Source: Deinococcus sp.
GTDB taxonomy: Bacteria > Deinococcota > Deinococci > Deinococcales > Deinococcaceae
DNA: 22,499 bases
Direction: 5' to 3'
NCBI GenBank assembly: GCA_018260275.1
Contig: JAGLBK010000012.1
Span: 1 to 22,499 of the forward strand
Below are positions 15,018 through 22,285 of this stretch, piece after piece; positions within the stretch are counted from its first letter, which is position 1, and every line of letters starts with the position of its first letter. A program made the translations under genes and the position numbers. The notes beneath the pieces were generated by a model. It ran no database searches, was not told the DNA's origin, and was given only the letters and a program-made list of their open reading frames with translations.

Positions 15018-15509
15018 ATGTCGGAACGTCAGCCCCAGAACAATCCCTTGCGGCACGACTGTCCGATGACCAGCGGCAGCGTTGGCCTCATCTCCTACCT
15101 TGACACGTCCGATTTGGTTGCGGTGGGGCTGGCGTTCTATCTCGCGGGCCAGCTTGGCACCAGAATTACCACGGCAGCGTCAGGCCGCATCATGCTCATT
15201 ATCGCTATGACGACGGCGGCTTGGTTCATCAATTTTGGCATTAAGCGCAAACTTCAGCCTTACCCCAGGTTCGTTGAGAACTTCATCAACTGGTGGCTGG
15301 ACGGCATAGACGGTTACAAACCAGAAGTGGACGCCGAAACCCCGCCCCTCCTGGTGACCCGAGAACTTCAACTCGGTCACGCTTTTGAGCGCATTGAGCG
15401 TCAAACGAAGCGCGAGGTGGTCAAAATCGAGCGTCAGCAGAAGAAGGAGGCCAGACGCGAACGCCTGAGCGCGGCCCAGAGGAGGAAGCGTGTTCAGAAA
15501 GAAGCCTAA
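15018..15509 (+). CDS. VirB3/TrbD-like membrane protein
   Basis: The 163-residue protein has two closely spaced hydrophobic helices (~32-49 and ~57-74), then a soluble tail that ends in a highly charged probable coiled coil (~120-163, rich in Glu, Arg, Lys, Gln). VirB3 proteins are short with one or two N-terminal TM helices and sit next to VirB4, sometimes fused to it. The gene lies between a pilin and VirB4 and overlaps VirB4 by 20 nt, the canonical virB2-B3-B4 order. The charged tail is longer than in most VirB3 proteins. The start ATG is 4 nt after the pilin stop without a clear ribosome site, so translation is probably coupled. Identification is by context and topology, not by a specific motif. 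Confidence 0.6.
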   Translation: MSERQPQNNPLRHDCPMTSGSVGLISYLDTSDLVAVGLAFYLAGQLGTRITTAASGRIMLIIAMTTAAWFINFGIKRKLQPYPRFVENFINWWLDGIDGYKPEVDAETPPLLVTRELQLGHAFERIERQTKREVVKIERQQKKEARRERLSAAQRRKRVQKEA

Positions 15510-18024
15510 ACAGGTAGGCATGGGTCAGGGTGAAGTGTCCTTTGCCAAGCGTCTGAAGTTCTGGGACATTCACGAAGACATCATGGTGCTGAAAGACGGG
15601 CGGCAGATGTACGGCTTTTATTTTGAGCCGCCGTCGCATCTGCACTTCACGCCGGACAACCTGCTGCACCGTTCAAGCCGCCTCAAAGCGGTTTTTGACC
15701 TCGCCATTCCTGACGGCGAAACCATGTCCACTTACACCAGTCTGAGAAGTGCCCATGAGGAGGCCGTGGCCGACACCCGCGCCTACGCGGAGGCTTGCCC
15801 CGACCCGGTACTCAAGGAATTGTCACTGTCCCGTGCGCGGCTGCTGGAAGATAAAATCCGGCGCGGGGAAGTGTCCCACTGGCGCTTTTTTGCCACCGTG
15901 ACCGTGACCCCCCCAACAGGAGAACGATTTTCCACTACGGAAGCCCCCAGTCCGGCAGAGCTGGCCCGCGCCGTCGCCAACGCCAAAGCGCTTCAAAGGG
16001 CCGCCGTGCAGCAGATGAAGGCCGCAGGTTTTCACGCCGTTGCCATGACTGGGCAGGACATTTTTCAGGAGTGCTTCTATTATTTGAATCCATCCTGGCC
16101 GATTGCGCCGCAGTTTATTCCGCAATCAGAGCGCAGCATCAACAGTTTTAGACATGGGCGGCCTGACCAGCAATCCCTCATCCGGCAACTCACGCCCAGT
16201 CCGGGCAGCAACCTGGACGCCGGGTATTACGTCGCGGGTGACCGCTTTGTAGATGTGCTGAGCGTTGGCCGCCTGCCGGAATACACCGAAACGGGGTACA
16301 CCCGCGCCCTGACTGAAGACCTGCACGGCACCTATTACATTGTGGTGCAGGCCCAGCGCGAGAACGACTACGACGTGAATAACGAGCTGGAAAAAGCCAA
16401 GAATGACCTTTGGACTCGCGTGAAGTCCCCCGGCGTCATTCCCAGTGGCAAGGCCGTCAACAAACTGGAGCACGTCGAGCGGGCGCAGAAACTGGAGGGC
16501 CTGGAAAGCCGCTTTAACGCCAGTGTGAGTATGGTGCTGGTCGCCAGCACCCTGGACGAGCTGGAACGGATGAAGCGCCAGGCCAGAGGCAACATGAGCC
16601 GCCTACGCGCTGGGATGCCTGTCACCTACGGGTATCAGGCCGAGGCCCAGTATTTTGCCCTGATGCCGTTTAACGGCACCATGAGCGGTTTTATTTTCAA
16701 GCCGTATACCAGCAGCCTGATTGACCTGTTCCCTCCGGTCAGTCCCTGGAAAGGGCTAAACGAAGGGGCCATCACTTACCAGAGCCGCGATAAGTCCCTT
16801 ATCCGCTTTGACCTCTTTACCAAGTCCACCATCACGGCGCACTTTGCGGTTTACGCGCCGACAGGGAGCGGGAAGACCGTGCTGGTGCAGTCGCTTTACA
16901 TTGCTGAGCTGACCAAGTACCCGGATGCGGTATTGCTGGTCACGGACGCCAAGAGCGACTTTAGTTACCTGTTTAAGTCACTTCCAGACAGCCAGACCAT
17001 CATATTCGGTTACGATTCCGACTCCCGGCTCAACATCTTTGACCTGGGCGAGACAGACGACAAGAAGCCGGACGGCGAAAAGCTGGCCTCGCTGATGACC
17101 TTTATCCGCATCTTCGTGGAGCCGCCCACTGACCTGAGTGAAAAGGGGTACGAGGACGTGGCAATTACTGAAGGCATCATGGCCGTCTACGCGCAGTTCA
17201 GCCAGGAAGACCGCCCGCCCCAGATGAGCGACCTTTACCGGATGCTGAGCGTCATCGAGAACTACGACGATGGTAGGCGGATGGAGCAGCGCGTGATTGA
17301 CGCCGCCAGAAGCGTGAGCGTGAGGATTCGCAAGGCCATTGGCTCAAGCCCCGTGGCCCAGTTCGTTGATTGCCAGAGCAACGTCACCCTGACCGCCCGC
17401 AGGCTGTATTTCAGTCTCTACGGGATTCCCGAGGACGATGACCTGATGAAACGGGTGGCTAACCACATCATCAAGAACACGATGTGGCAAGTGGCGAAGA
17501 AGTACCCGCGCAAGCTGCCCAAGTTCATGTTCATGGATGAGTTCGAGAACCAGGTGCAGACCCAGGAAGAGCTGGAGGCCGTCAAGCGGATGCTGCGGGT
17601 GTTCCGCTCCTTCGGGGTGTCCTTTGGTATTGGGACACAGGCGGCGGAGTTCAGCAAACATTTTGGCGACCTGCGGGACAGTTTCTCTCACCTGTTCATT
17701 GGGCGCTATGGCAAGGAAGTCGCCAAGAGCGTGGTGCAAACCCTCTCACTGCCGGAGGTTATGGCCGAGCAGTTGCCTACGCTGACGAACGTGGTCGGGC
17801 AGTACAGCGAGTTTGCGCTGCTCTCGCAGATTGGCGGCCAGGGCGTTGGCGGCGGCAAATCCGGCGACATCATTCAGCTTCAGGAAAGCAAGCTGACCCT
17901 CTGGCTGGTCAACTCAGACCGCCTCGAAGTGGCTGAGAAAGACGAATATGTTGCCGCCGCAGGCGGAAACATCTTGCAGGGCGTCAAAAATCTTGTGAAT
18001 CACAAGTTCGGAGGTGAGCTGTGA
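15490..18024 (+). CDS. VirB4-family conjugation/secretion ATPase
   Basis: VirB4/TraE-type ATPase (844 residues, usual length ~800) that powers pilus assembly and substrate transfer at the inner-membrane face. Residues 1-~440 form the N-terminal domain. The C-terminal RecA-like domain has Walker A APTGSGKT (456-463, K462) and Walker B KFMFMDEF (678-685, D683/E684); a downstream FGIGTQAAEF block is the usual VirB4 Gln-containing motif. The start is GTG 15490 with GGAGG 4 nt upstream, inside the VirB3-like gene. The stop overlaps the next gene as GTGA. This is the most confidently assigned protein of the cluster and the best single marker that the locus is a T4SS. Confidence 0.92.
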   Translation: MFRKKPKQVGMGQGEVSFAKRLKFWDIHEDIMVLKDGRQMYGFYFEPPSHLHFTPDNLLHRSSRLKAVFDLAIPDGETMSTYTSLRSAHEEAVADTRAYAEACPDPVLKELSLSRARLLEDKIRRGEVSHWRFFATVTVTPPTGERFSTTEAPSPAELARAVANAKALQRAAVQQMKAAGFHAVAMTGQDIFQECFYYLNPSWPIAPQFIPQSERSINSFRHGRPDQQSLIRQLTPSPGSNLDAGYYVAGDRFVDVLSVGRLPEYTETGYTRALTEDLHGTYYIVVQAQRENDYDVNNELEKAKNDLWTRVKSPGVIPSGKAVNKLEHVERAQKLEGLESRFNASVSMVLVASTLDELERMKRQARGNMSRLRAGMPVTYGYQAEAQYFALMPFNGTMSGFIFKPYTSSLIDLFPPVSPWKGLNEGAITYQSRDKSLIRFDLFTKSTITAHFAVYAPTGSGKTVLVQSLYIAELTKYPDAVLLVTDAKSDFSYLFKSLPDSQTIIFGYDSDSRLNIFDLGETDDKKPDGEKLASLMTFIRIFVEPPTDLSEKGYEDVAITEGIMAVYAQFSQEDRPPQMSDLYRMLSVIENYDDGRRMEQRVIDAARSVSVRIRKAIGSSPVAQFVDCQSNVTLTARRLYFSLYGIPEDDDLMKRVANHIIKNTMWQVAKKYPRKLPKFMFMDEFENQVQTQEELEAVKRMLRVFRSFGVSFGIGTQAAEFSKHFGDLRDSFSHLFIGRYGKEVAKSVVQTLSLPEVMAEQLPTLTNVVGQYSEFALLSQIGGQGVGGGKSGDIIQLQESKLTLWLVNSDRLEVAEKDEYVAAAGGNILQGVKNLVNHKFGGEL

Positions 18025-19067
18025 AAAGGAAAATGACGATGGTAAGCCTGTTACTGCTGAGCCTGAACACACAGGCGTCGGCAAACGGCTGGCAGGAACT
18101 GGGCGGCATTCTTAAACAGGCGTGCGGAACAGTGAAAAACGGCACGGGCACCTTCGGGGGGGTTAATATTCCCATCAGCGGACAAACCGGGGAAAAGCTC
18201 AAGTGGCTCTGCCAACTGAACAATATCCACGGCTTCGTGAACGAAAATATCCTGAACGGCGACTGGGAAGGCTTTGCCAAGGATGTTGCGGGTCAATACC
18301 TGGGGCGTCTGGTGGACTCTGCCGCCGGGCAGCTTGGGGACACCTCACGAATTAACGATGGCCTGAGCCAGTTGAATGCGGCCATGAACAAGGATTACGC
18401 CACGTTCCGCAGCGCGATTTATGGGGCGGCCCTCAACAACATGCGGAATTCGCTACTGCTTAACGCTGGGGCGGCTCCCGGAAGCGTTGGTGACCTGACC
18501 AATCAGGCGATTGAGGCCAATCCATCGCTGGCCCTCGCTGACCAGATTGCGGCCACCGCAGATGCACTTGATGCTGTGCAGGGAGCCGATAAAGCGTACA
18601 AGGCCAAAAAGATTCAGGACGAAGCCAAAAAGGCCATTGAGGCGAATCTGGCCCAGGGCATGAGTAACGCTACTGAGGTGATTGGCACGCCTACGAGTCA
18701 GGGCATTGTGGACAAGTACAGTGCCCAGGCGCAAACCGCAGTCAGCACCAGAGAGCAGGTAGAAATCCTGACCAACCTCACGGGCGAGGCCATGAAAAGT
18801 AAAGTCACCAGCGACATCGCCATTCTCAATCAACTGAGTGAAATGGTGCAGCAGCAGGTGATGACGAATAACCAATTGATGTTGCAAAGGAACAATGCTG
18901 AGCAAGAAATTGCCAGTAGGCGTCAGCAAATGACGGCCATGATTGAGGAACAAACGGCGGCCAGTCGCCAACAATATGCTCAGAATGTTTCTGAAATCAC
19001 TTCAGCTTATGATGGCTTGGCTAATTTCCTTGATAGAAAGATTGAATTGAAATCTGTGGGTGAATGA
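18021..19067 (+). CDS. VirB5/TrbJ-like secreted coiled-coil protein
   Basis: This exported protein of 348 residues has the signal peptide MKRKMTMVSLLLLSLNTQASA (cleavage before NGWQEL). The mature chain is mostly helical: an N-terminal region with C35 and C64, a mid part rich in Ala/Asp, and a long Gln/Asn/Glu-rich coiled coil at ~235-330 (STREQVEILTNLTGEAM to EQEIASRRQQMTAMIEEQ). VirB5 and TrbJ are signal-peptide-bearing helical proteins at the pilus tip, encoded between VirB4 and VirB6, as here. The start is GTG overlapping the VirB4 stop (GTGA), behind GGAGGTGA. Assignment rests on position, export and helical content. The coiled-coil tail and the GTG start were checked by eye only. Confidence 0.62.
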   Translation: MKRKMTMVSLLLLSLNTQASANGWQELGGILKQACGTVKNGTGTFGGVNIPISGQTGEKLKWLCQLNNIHGFVNENILNGDWEGFAKDVAGQYLGRLVDSAAGQLGDTSRINDGLSQLNAAMNKDYATFRSAIYGAALNNMRNSLLLNAGAAPGSVGDLTNQAIEANPSLALADQIAATADALDAVQGADKAYKAKKIQDEAKKAIEANLAQGMSNATEVIGTPTSQGIVDKYSAQAQTAVSTREQVEILTNLTGEAMKSKVTSDIAILNQLSEMVQQQVMTNNQLMLQRNNAEQEIASRRQQMTAMIEEQTAASRQQYAQNVSEITSAYDGLANFLDRKIELKSVGE

Positions 19068-20296
19068 ATATGAAAAAGCGTTATCTGGCGATTCTGGCCC
19101 TGTTCATTTTCATTGGTCTTGCACAGGCTGCTGGGGCAGGCGATACATCAAACCCTTTGGGGGTGCCGATGCCTAATCCTATGGATATGGCGACTGATGT
19201 AGATGAAAACCTAAAAGCATCTGGAATCTATAAATCTATTATATCTCTAGCAAGTGTTATTGCTATATCTGGGTTTTTTGTGAAGATATACGCTGCTGTA
19301 GGTAAAAACAGTATGCAAGAAATGCGTGGTGTGCTGGTGCAGGCTGTCGGCGTAGCTATGGGCCTTTCCATGAGCGCCGGAATACACTCAGCGCTCACAA
19401 GTACCTGGAACGATACCTATAATACTTCTAACACGGTCTTTGCTGGCAAATTGGCAACAAAAGTAGCAGAGGCCAAGGGACACATGATAGAGATGGCAGG
19501 GACAGTCGCAACTGTGACAACATTGGGCAGTGCAGGGGCTGCGGCAGGTGCTGTGGTGAAAGCTGCTGCGAAAAAAGAGGCTGTAGCTGTGGCAGGTGCA
19601 GAGGCAGCAGGGAGTGTTGCTGGAAAAGCCGCGAGCCGCATCACCTCAGCCACCGTGGTCATGTCTGGGTTCATGGTGATGTACTCAACTGTTATTGCTA
19701 TTGCTGCATTTATTATTATTATTCTGGGTTATACCATCCCTTTGGCAATTTCATTGACCATGTGGGGACAGACTGGGCCAATTTGGTTGGCAGTCGGCAG
19801 CTCCCTCGGGGCCATTCTGATTACTGCCATGATGCCGATGTTAGGTTACAGCGCGATTGACCGTGCTTTTGTTAAGCCCGCTGAAGCCAGTTCGCAGTTC
19901 ATGGCAAATTCCGGAATTGGTGAGGCACTTGAGCGGAACAATAAGCAATTAAGAGAGGCTTATCTTAAAGCGATGGAGGGGCAAATGGCGGCATGTCAAG
20001 CTGCTCCTCAAGATAATTCAACGACGACACCAACACAGTGCAGTACAGATACTAAAGGTATGCTTCAAAAGGCATACGATATTGTTAAAGCAGCTCTTTC
20101 AAATGCGTCGGGTATGTTTGAAAACGCCGTCTTGCAGGTAATCAATACTATTGGACAATCTATCATGCAAGTCATCTTCGCGGTTCTTTATTTTATTGCT
20201 GCTCTGGTCATTATGGGTGCCCTGGTGAACTTTATTGTCGGTGTTCTAGGGGGCGCAGCATCCTATGTTGGTGCTGTTGCTAAGGGCGGTGGATGA
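19064..20296 (+). CDS. VirB6/TrbL-like polytopic membrane protein
   Basis: The 410-residue membrane protein has an N-terminal hydrophobic signal-like helix (5-23), then TM segments at about 56-77, 91-107, 195-224, 236-262 and 365-398. An Ala/Gly-rich stretch (~145-190) and a polar loop (~265-355) containing C311 and C326 separate them. This size and topology, with the position after VirB5, fit VirB6/TrbL, the inner-membrane channel component. ATG 19064 overlaps the upstream stop (ATGA); ATG 19070 has better spacing from the GGTGA site and is an equal candidate (408 residues). The gene is visibly richer in A/T and in ATA, TTA and AAT codons than the VirB4 gene, suggesting a different history. 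Confidence 0.68.
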   Translation: MNMKKRYLAILALFIFIGLAQAAGAGDTSNPLGVPMPNPMDMATDVDENLKASGIYKSIISLASVIAISGFFVKIYAAVGKNSMQEMRGVLVQAVGVAMGLSMSAGIHSALTSTWNDTYNTSNTVFAGKLATKVAEAKGHMIEMAGTVATVTTLGSAGAAAGAVVKAAAKKEAVAVAGAEAAGSVAGKAASRITSATVVMSGFMVMYSTVIAIAAFIIIILGYTIPLAISLTMWGQTGPIWLAVGSSLGAILITAMMPMLGYSAIDRAFVKPAEASSQFMANSGIGEALERNNKQLREAYLKAMEGQMAACQAAPQDNSTTTPTQCSTDTKGMLQKAYDIVKAALSNASGMFENAVLQVINTIGQSIMQVIFAVLYFIAALVIMGALVNFIVGVLGGAASYVGAVAKGGG

Positions 20297-20832
20297 TGCG
20301 GGGCAGACGTATAGGACTGGTGGCACTGGCAGGATTGGGATTTGAGTTATCTGGGATGAGCTTCGCACAGACCCAGATGCAGCCTGTGCCGAACAATCCC
20401 GAATATGCCGCCATGCTTGACGCCATGAGTCAATCGGTCAAAGGGCGTGTGCTGGTCTTTGCTCCAACTATTTCCGACTTAACTTTGGCTGATGCTTTAA
20501 GGCAAACCGCTCTTGATGATATTAGAAAGTCTAATGTTAAAATTGTGACTATTGCCTATTATAACTACACCGCAAAAAGTGCAGCTCTTGGGCTTGCGCT
20601 CGCAAATGTGCCTGTTTATGAAGTCCAAACTAATACAAGAAGTGGCATTGTCATTATTGACAATCAGGGTTGGAAGGGTATCAATCTGGGGACTGTTGGA
20701 AACCCAACTATACAGCGTATGTCTACTGATGAGATTAACTCCAGCCTCACTTGGTTCAAAAATGTCATCCCTAAGAGTAAGCGAATCTCCCAGCTTGAAG
20801 CCTATAGCCGCATTAAGAAGGTGCTCAAATGA
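20293..20832 (+). CDS. Exported PLD/Nuc-like fold protein with degenerate active site
   Basis: The 179-residue protein has a signal peptide (hydrophobic ~7-24, cleavage near SFA-QTQ). The mature part reads like one phospholipase D repeat of the Nuc type. A first strand and helix (RVLVFAPTISDLTLADALRQ, 52-71) lead to VKIVTIAYY (82-90), then ALANVPVYEVQTNT (102-115) and the region of the HxK motif (112-133). There, R116 and G118 stand where the catalytic His and Lys should be, while D123 and the following G-x-N are kept. If the fold is right, the protein is exported but catalytically dead, perhaps a structural or binding component. It overlaps its neighbours by 4 nt on both sides. No known T4SS subunit matches it; a new component is possible. 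The alignment is from memory, not computed. Confidence 0.5.
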   Translation: MMRGRRIGLVALAGLGFELSGMSFAQTQMQPVPNNPEYAAMLDAMSQSVKGRVLVFAPTISDLTLADALRQTALDDIRKSNVKIVTIAYYNYTAKSAALGLALANVPVYEVQTNTRSGIVIIDNQGWKGINLGTVGNPTIQRMSTDEINSSLTWFKNVIPKSKRISQLEAYSRIKKVLK

Positions 20833-21083
20833 ATCCATCTATAGAGAAAACAATGGTTGCCCGTATGGCCGGAAAAATCGGAATTAAGTTCAACATCTAT
20901 TACGCTTTTCTGTTTGTTATTAACCTGTTCACACTGCTGCTGTGCTTCTGGGACGTGAAAGGCATTGTGCTGTTCGCTTTTACGCTCGGGTTCTCCATGT
21001 ACATCCGTATCCTGCTCACCCAGCGCGAGGAGCAACGGCTGACTAATGAGCTGCTTGAAGAACTCATTGAAAGGACGAAATAA
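20829..21083 (+). CDS. Small two-TM membrane protein of the T4SS-like operon
   Basis: This is an 84-residue protein of unknown family. Two hydrophobic helices (about 22-40 and 44-62) form a hairpin, with a short positively charged N-terminus and a charged C-terminal helix (REEQRLTNELLEELIERTK) that could form a coiled coil in the cytoplasm. It overlaps the preceding gene by 4 nt (ATGA) with AAGGTG as ribosome site, and the ATPase gene follows 3 nt after its stop. Its position directly before the ATPase suggests it anchors that ATPase to the membrane. A second VirB3/TrbD-like protein is an alternative reading of its topology. Confidence 0.62.
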   Translation: MNPSIEKTMVARMAGKIGIKFNIYYAFLFVINLFTLLLCFWDVKGIVLFAFTLGFSMYIRILLTQREEQRLTNELLEELIERTK

Positions 21084-21086
21084 GTC

Positions 21087-22052
21087 ATGCTGTTCACGCC
21101 CGAGGAAGTGAAGGCCAGGATTCAGCAAGATTACGAGAAGTTACTTAAAATCCTGCCGTTTGATATTCGCGCTGCCTTAAAACCCGTCATTGACGAGGCG
21201 GAGGAAGTCAAAATGCGCTTCGGGCGTCCTCTGAAAATCAAGCATCATGGCAAGTGGCACAGGTACGATGATTTGGTGGTCAGGCAAGAGCACCTGACTG
21301 ACCTGCGGGCCAGGATTGACCACATCCGCGACGACAACCGCGCCGGGATTGACGGCACAGGCCACCGCATCAGCCGGATTCCCAGTGCCGACGGGAAAGG
21401 CACAGACGGTTTCAACATCCGCATTGCCCGCTTCTATGTAGGTGTAGCCGAGCTGCTGAGAAAGTGCGTGGAGACCCACCCCTCGATGCTGATTATGGGT
21501 TTGGCGGGTAAGGGCAAGAGTACGCTTCTCCGCGATTACGTCCGCATTGCCGCTGAGAAGTACGACGCCAACCTCACGGTGGTGGATACCTCGAACGAAG
21601 TGGCAGGCGACGGACGTACACCCCACCCCGGCATAGGCGAAGCCGACCGGTATTTTGTGCCCGTGAAGGCAGAACAACACAAAGTCATGCTGGAGGCCAT
21701 CGCCAACAATTCCGCCCACTATGTCGCCATTGACGAAGTGCAGACCCGTCTTGAGGCAGAGACCATCAGGGATTTGTCGGTCAAGGCCTCGTTTATTGCC
21801 ACCACCCACGGCGACAGCATCACCGAGATTATCCAGAATGCGTCTCTGGAGCCGCTGTTCTATCCTATTGCCCTGTTCAAATGGGGGCTTGTGGTGCGCG
21901 AGATAGGTTTATATGACCTCTACGATTTGCAGCAGGCTGTCAATGACGTGAAGGCCGGGCGAGAGCCTGTGCCGCTGGAAACCATCAACGCGAGGATTGA
22001 AGAAAAGGCCGAGGGGGACTCGGAAAGCCTCACCGATTTGAAGTCCGCCTAA
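21087..22052 (+). CDS. SpoIIIAA/Ycf45-type secretion ATPase in the VirB11 position
   Basis: This ATPase of 321 residues belongs to the superfamily of secretion ATPases. Walker A is GLAGKGKST (138-146, K144) and Walker B is YVAIDE (212-217, D216/E217). Two further stretches decide the subfamily: VVDTSNEVAGDG plus PHPGIGEADR (165-188) and the N-terminal ILPFDIRAAL with MRFGRPLKI (22-51). These match the SpoIIIAA/Ycf45 group, in which an N-terminal LP-x-x-(I/L)R block and a DTSNEIAGDG motif are typical, rather than the VirB11 pattern. TATTHGDS (238-243 region) is the conserved late motif. There is no R3H tail, unlike many Ycf45 relatives. The gene sits after the VirB6-like to two-TM genes, the slot usually held by VirB11, so it is probably the second motor of this system. 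Confidence 0.82.
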   Translation: MLFTPEEVKARIQQDYEKLLKILPFDIRAALKPVIDEAEEVKMRFGRPLKIKHHGKWHRYDDLVVRQEHLTDLRARIDHIRDDNRAGIDGTGHRISRIPSADGKGTDGFNIRIARFYVGVAELLRKCVETHPSMLIMGLAGKGKSTLLRDYVRIAAEKYDANLTVVDTSNEVAGDGRTPHPGIGEADRYFVPVKAEQHKVMLEAIANNSAHYVAIDEVQTRLEAETIRDLSVKASFIATTHGDSITEIIQNASLEPLFYPIALFKWGLVVREIGLYDLYDLQQAVNDVKAGREPVPLETINARIEEKAEGDSESLTDLKSA

Positions 22053-22089
22053 CCTACTGCCACGCTTTTCAGGTCAGCATGGAGGGGAG
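22053..22089 (+). other. Short intergenic gap with strong Shine-Dalgarno sequence
   Basis: The 37 nt between the ATPase stop and the next start contain no gene. GGAGGGGAG (22081-22089) immediately precedes the ATG at 22090 and marks that small reading frame as a genuine translated gene of the same operon. Confidence 0.6.
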
Positions 22090-22251
22090 ATGGAAGACAA
22101 GTATCAGAGCATGACATTCCAGCCAGGTCAGGTGTTACCCGGCGACCAGGGCGCGACTCACGAGCGCACCCTCTATCACCAGCGCCGGAGCAGCGGCCAG
22201 CTTGCCACGATGACCCGTGAGGGTTCTGGCAAGTTAACTTCAACGAGGTAG
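22090..22251 (+). pseudogene. Small operon gene truncated by the IS6-family insertion
   Basis: A 53-codon frame starts at ATG 22090 directly behind a strong GGAGG site and runs in the same direction as the T4SS-like genes. About 44 codons (MEDKYQSMTFQPGQVLPGDQ to TMTRE) appear native and hydrophilic. From about 22222 the sequence GGTTCTGGCAAGTTAACTTC resembles an IS6-family terminal repeat, and it supplies the last residues (GSGKLTSTR) before a TAG at 22249-22251. The gene is therefore probably the 5' stump of a longer one whose remainder lies beyond the IS or is lost. The native part has no motif I recognise; a next T4SS component is possible. If the IS boundary is wrong, this is simply an intact 53-residue protein. 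Confidence 0.5.
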
Positions 22252-22264
22252 AACTACCCGTGAT

Positions 22265-22285
22265 GCAGCCTGAATCTCAGGCTGC
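22265..22285 (+). terminator. Perfect 9-bp hairpin at the 3' end of the IS transposase, facing the T4SS-like operon
   Basis: GCAGCCTGA and TCAGGCTGC form a perfect 9-bp stem with an ATC loop. TTGTT follows on the plus strand, so it could terminate transcription entering the IS from the T4SS-like operon. It also contains the minus-strand transposase stop codon (22277-22279). A second small palindrome, GGTAG-AA-CTACC, lies at 22247-22258. Confidence 0.45.

Noticed and set aside
21177..21809. Minus-strand frame of 210 codons opposite the SpoIIIAA-like ATPase
   Set aside because: The plus-strand gene has both Walker motifs and family blocks; the opposite frame has none.
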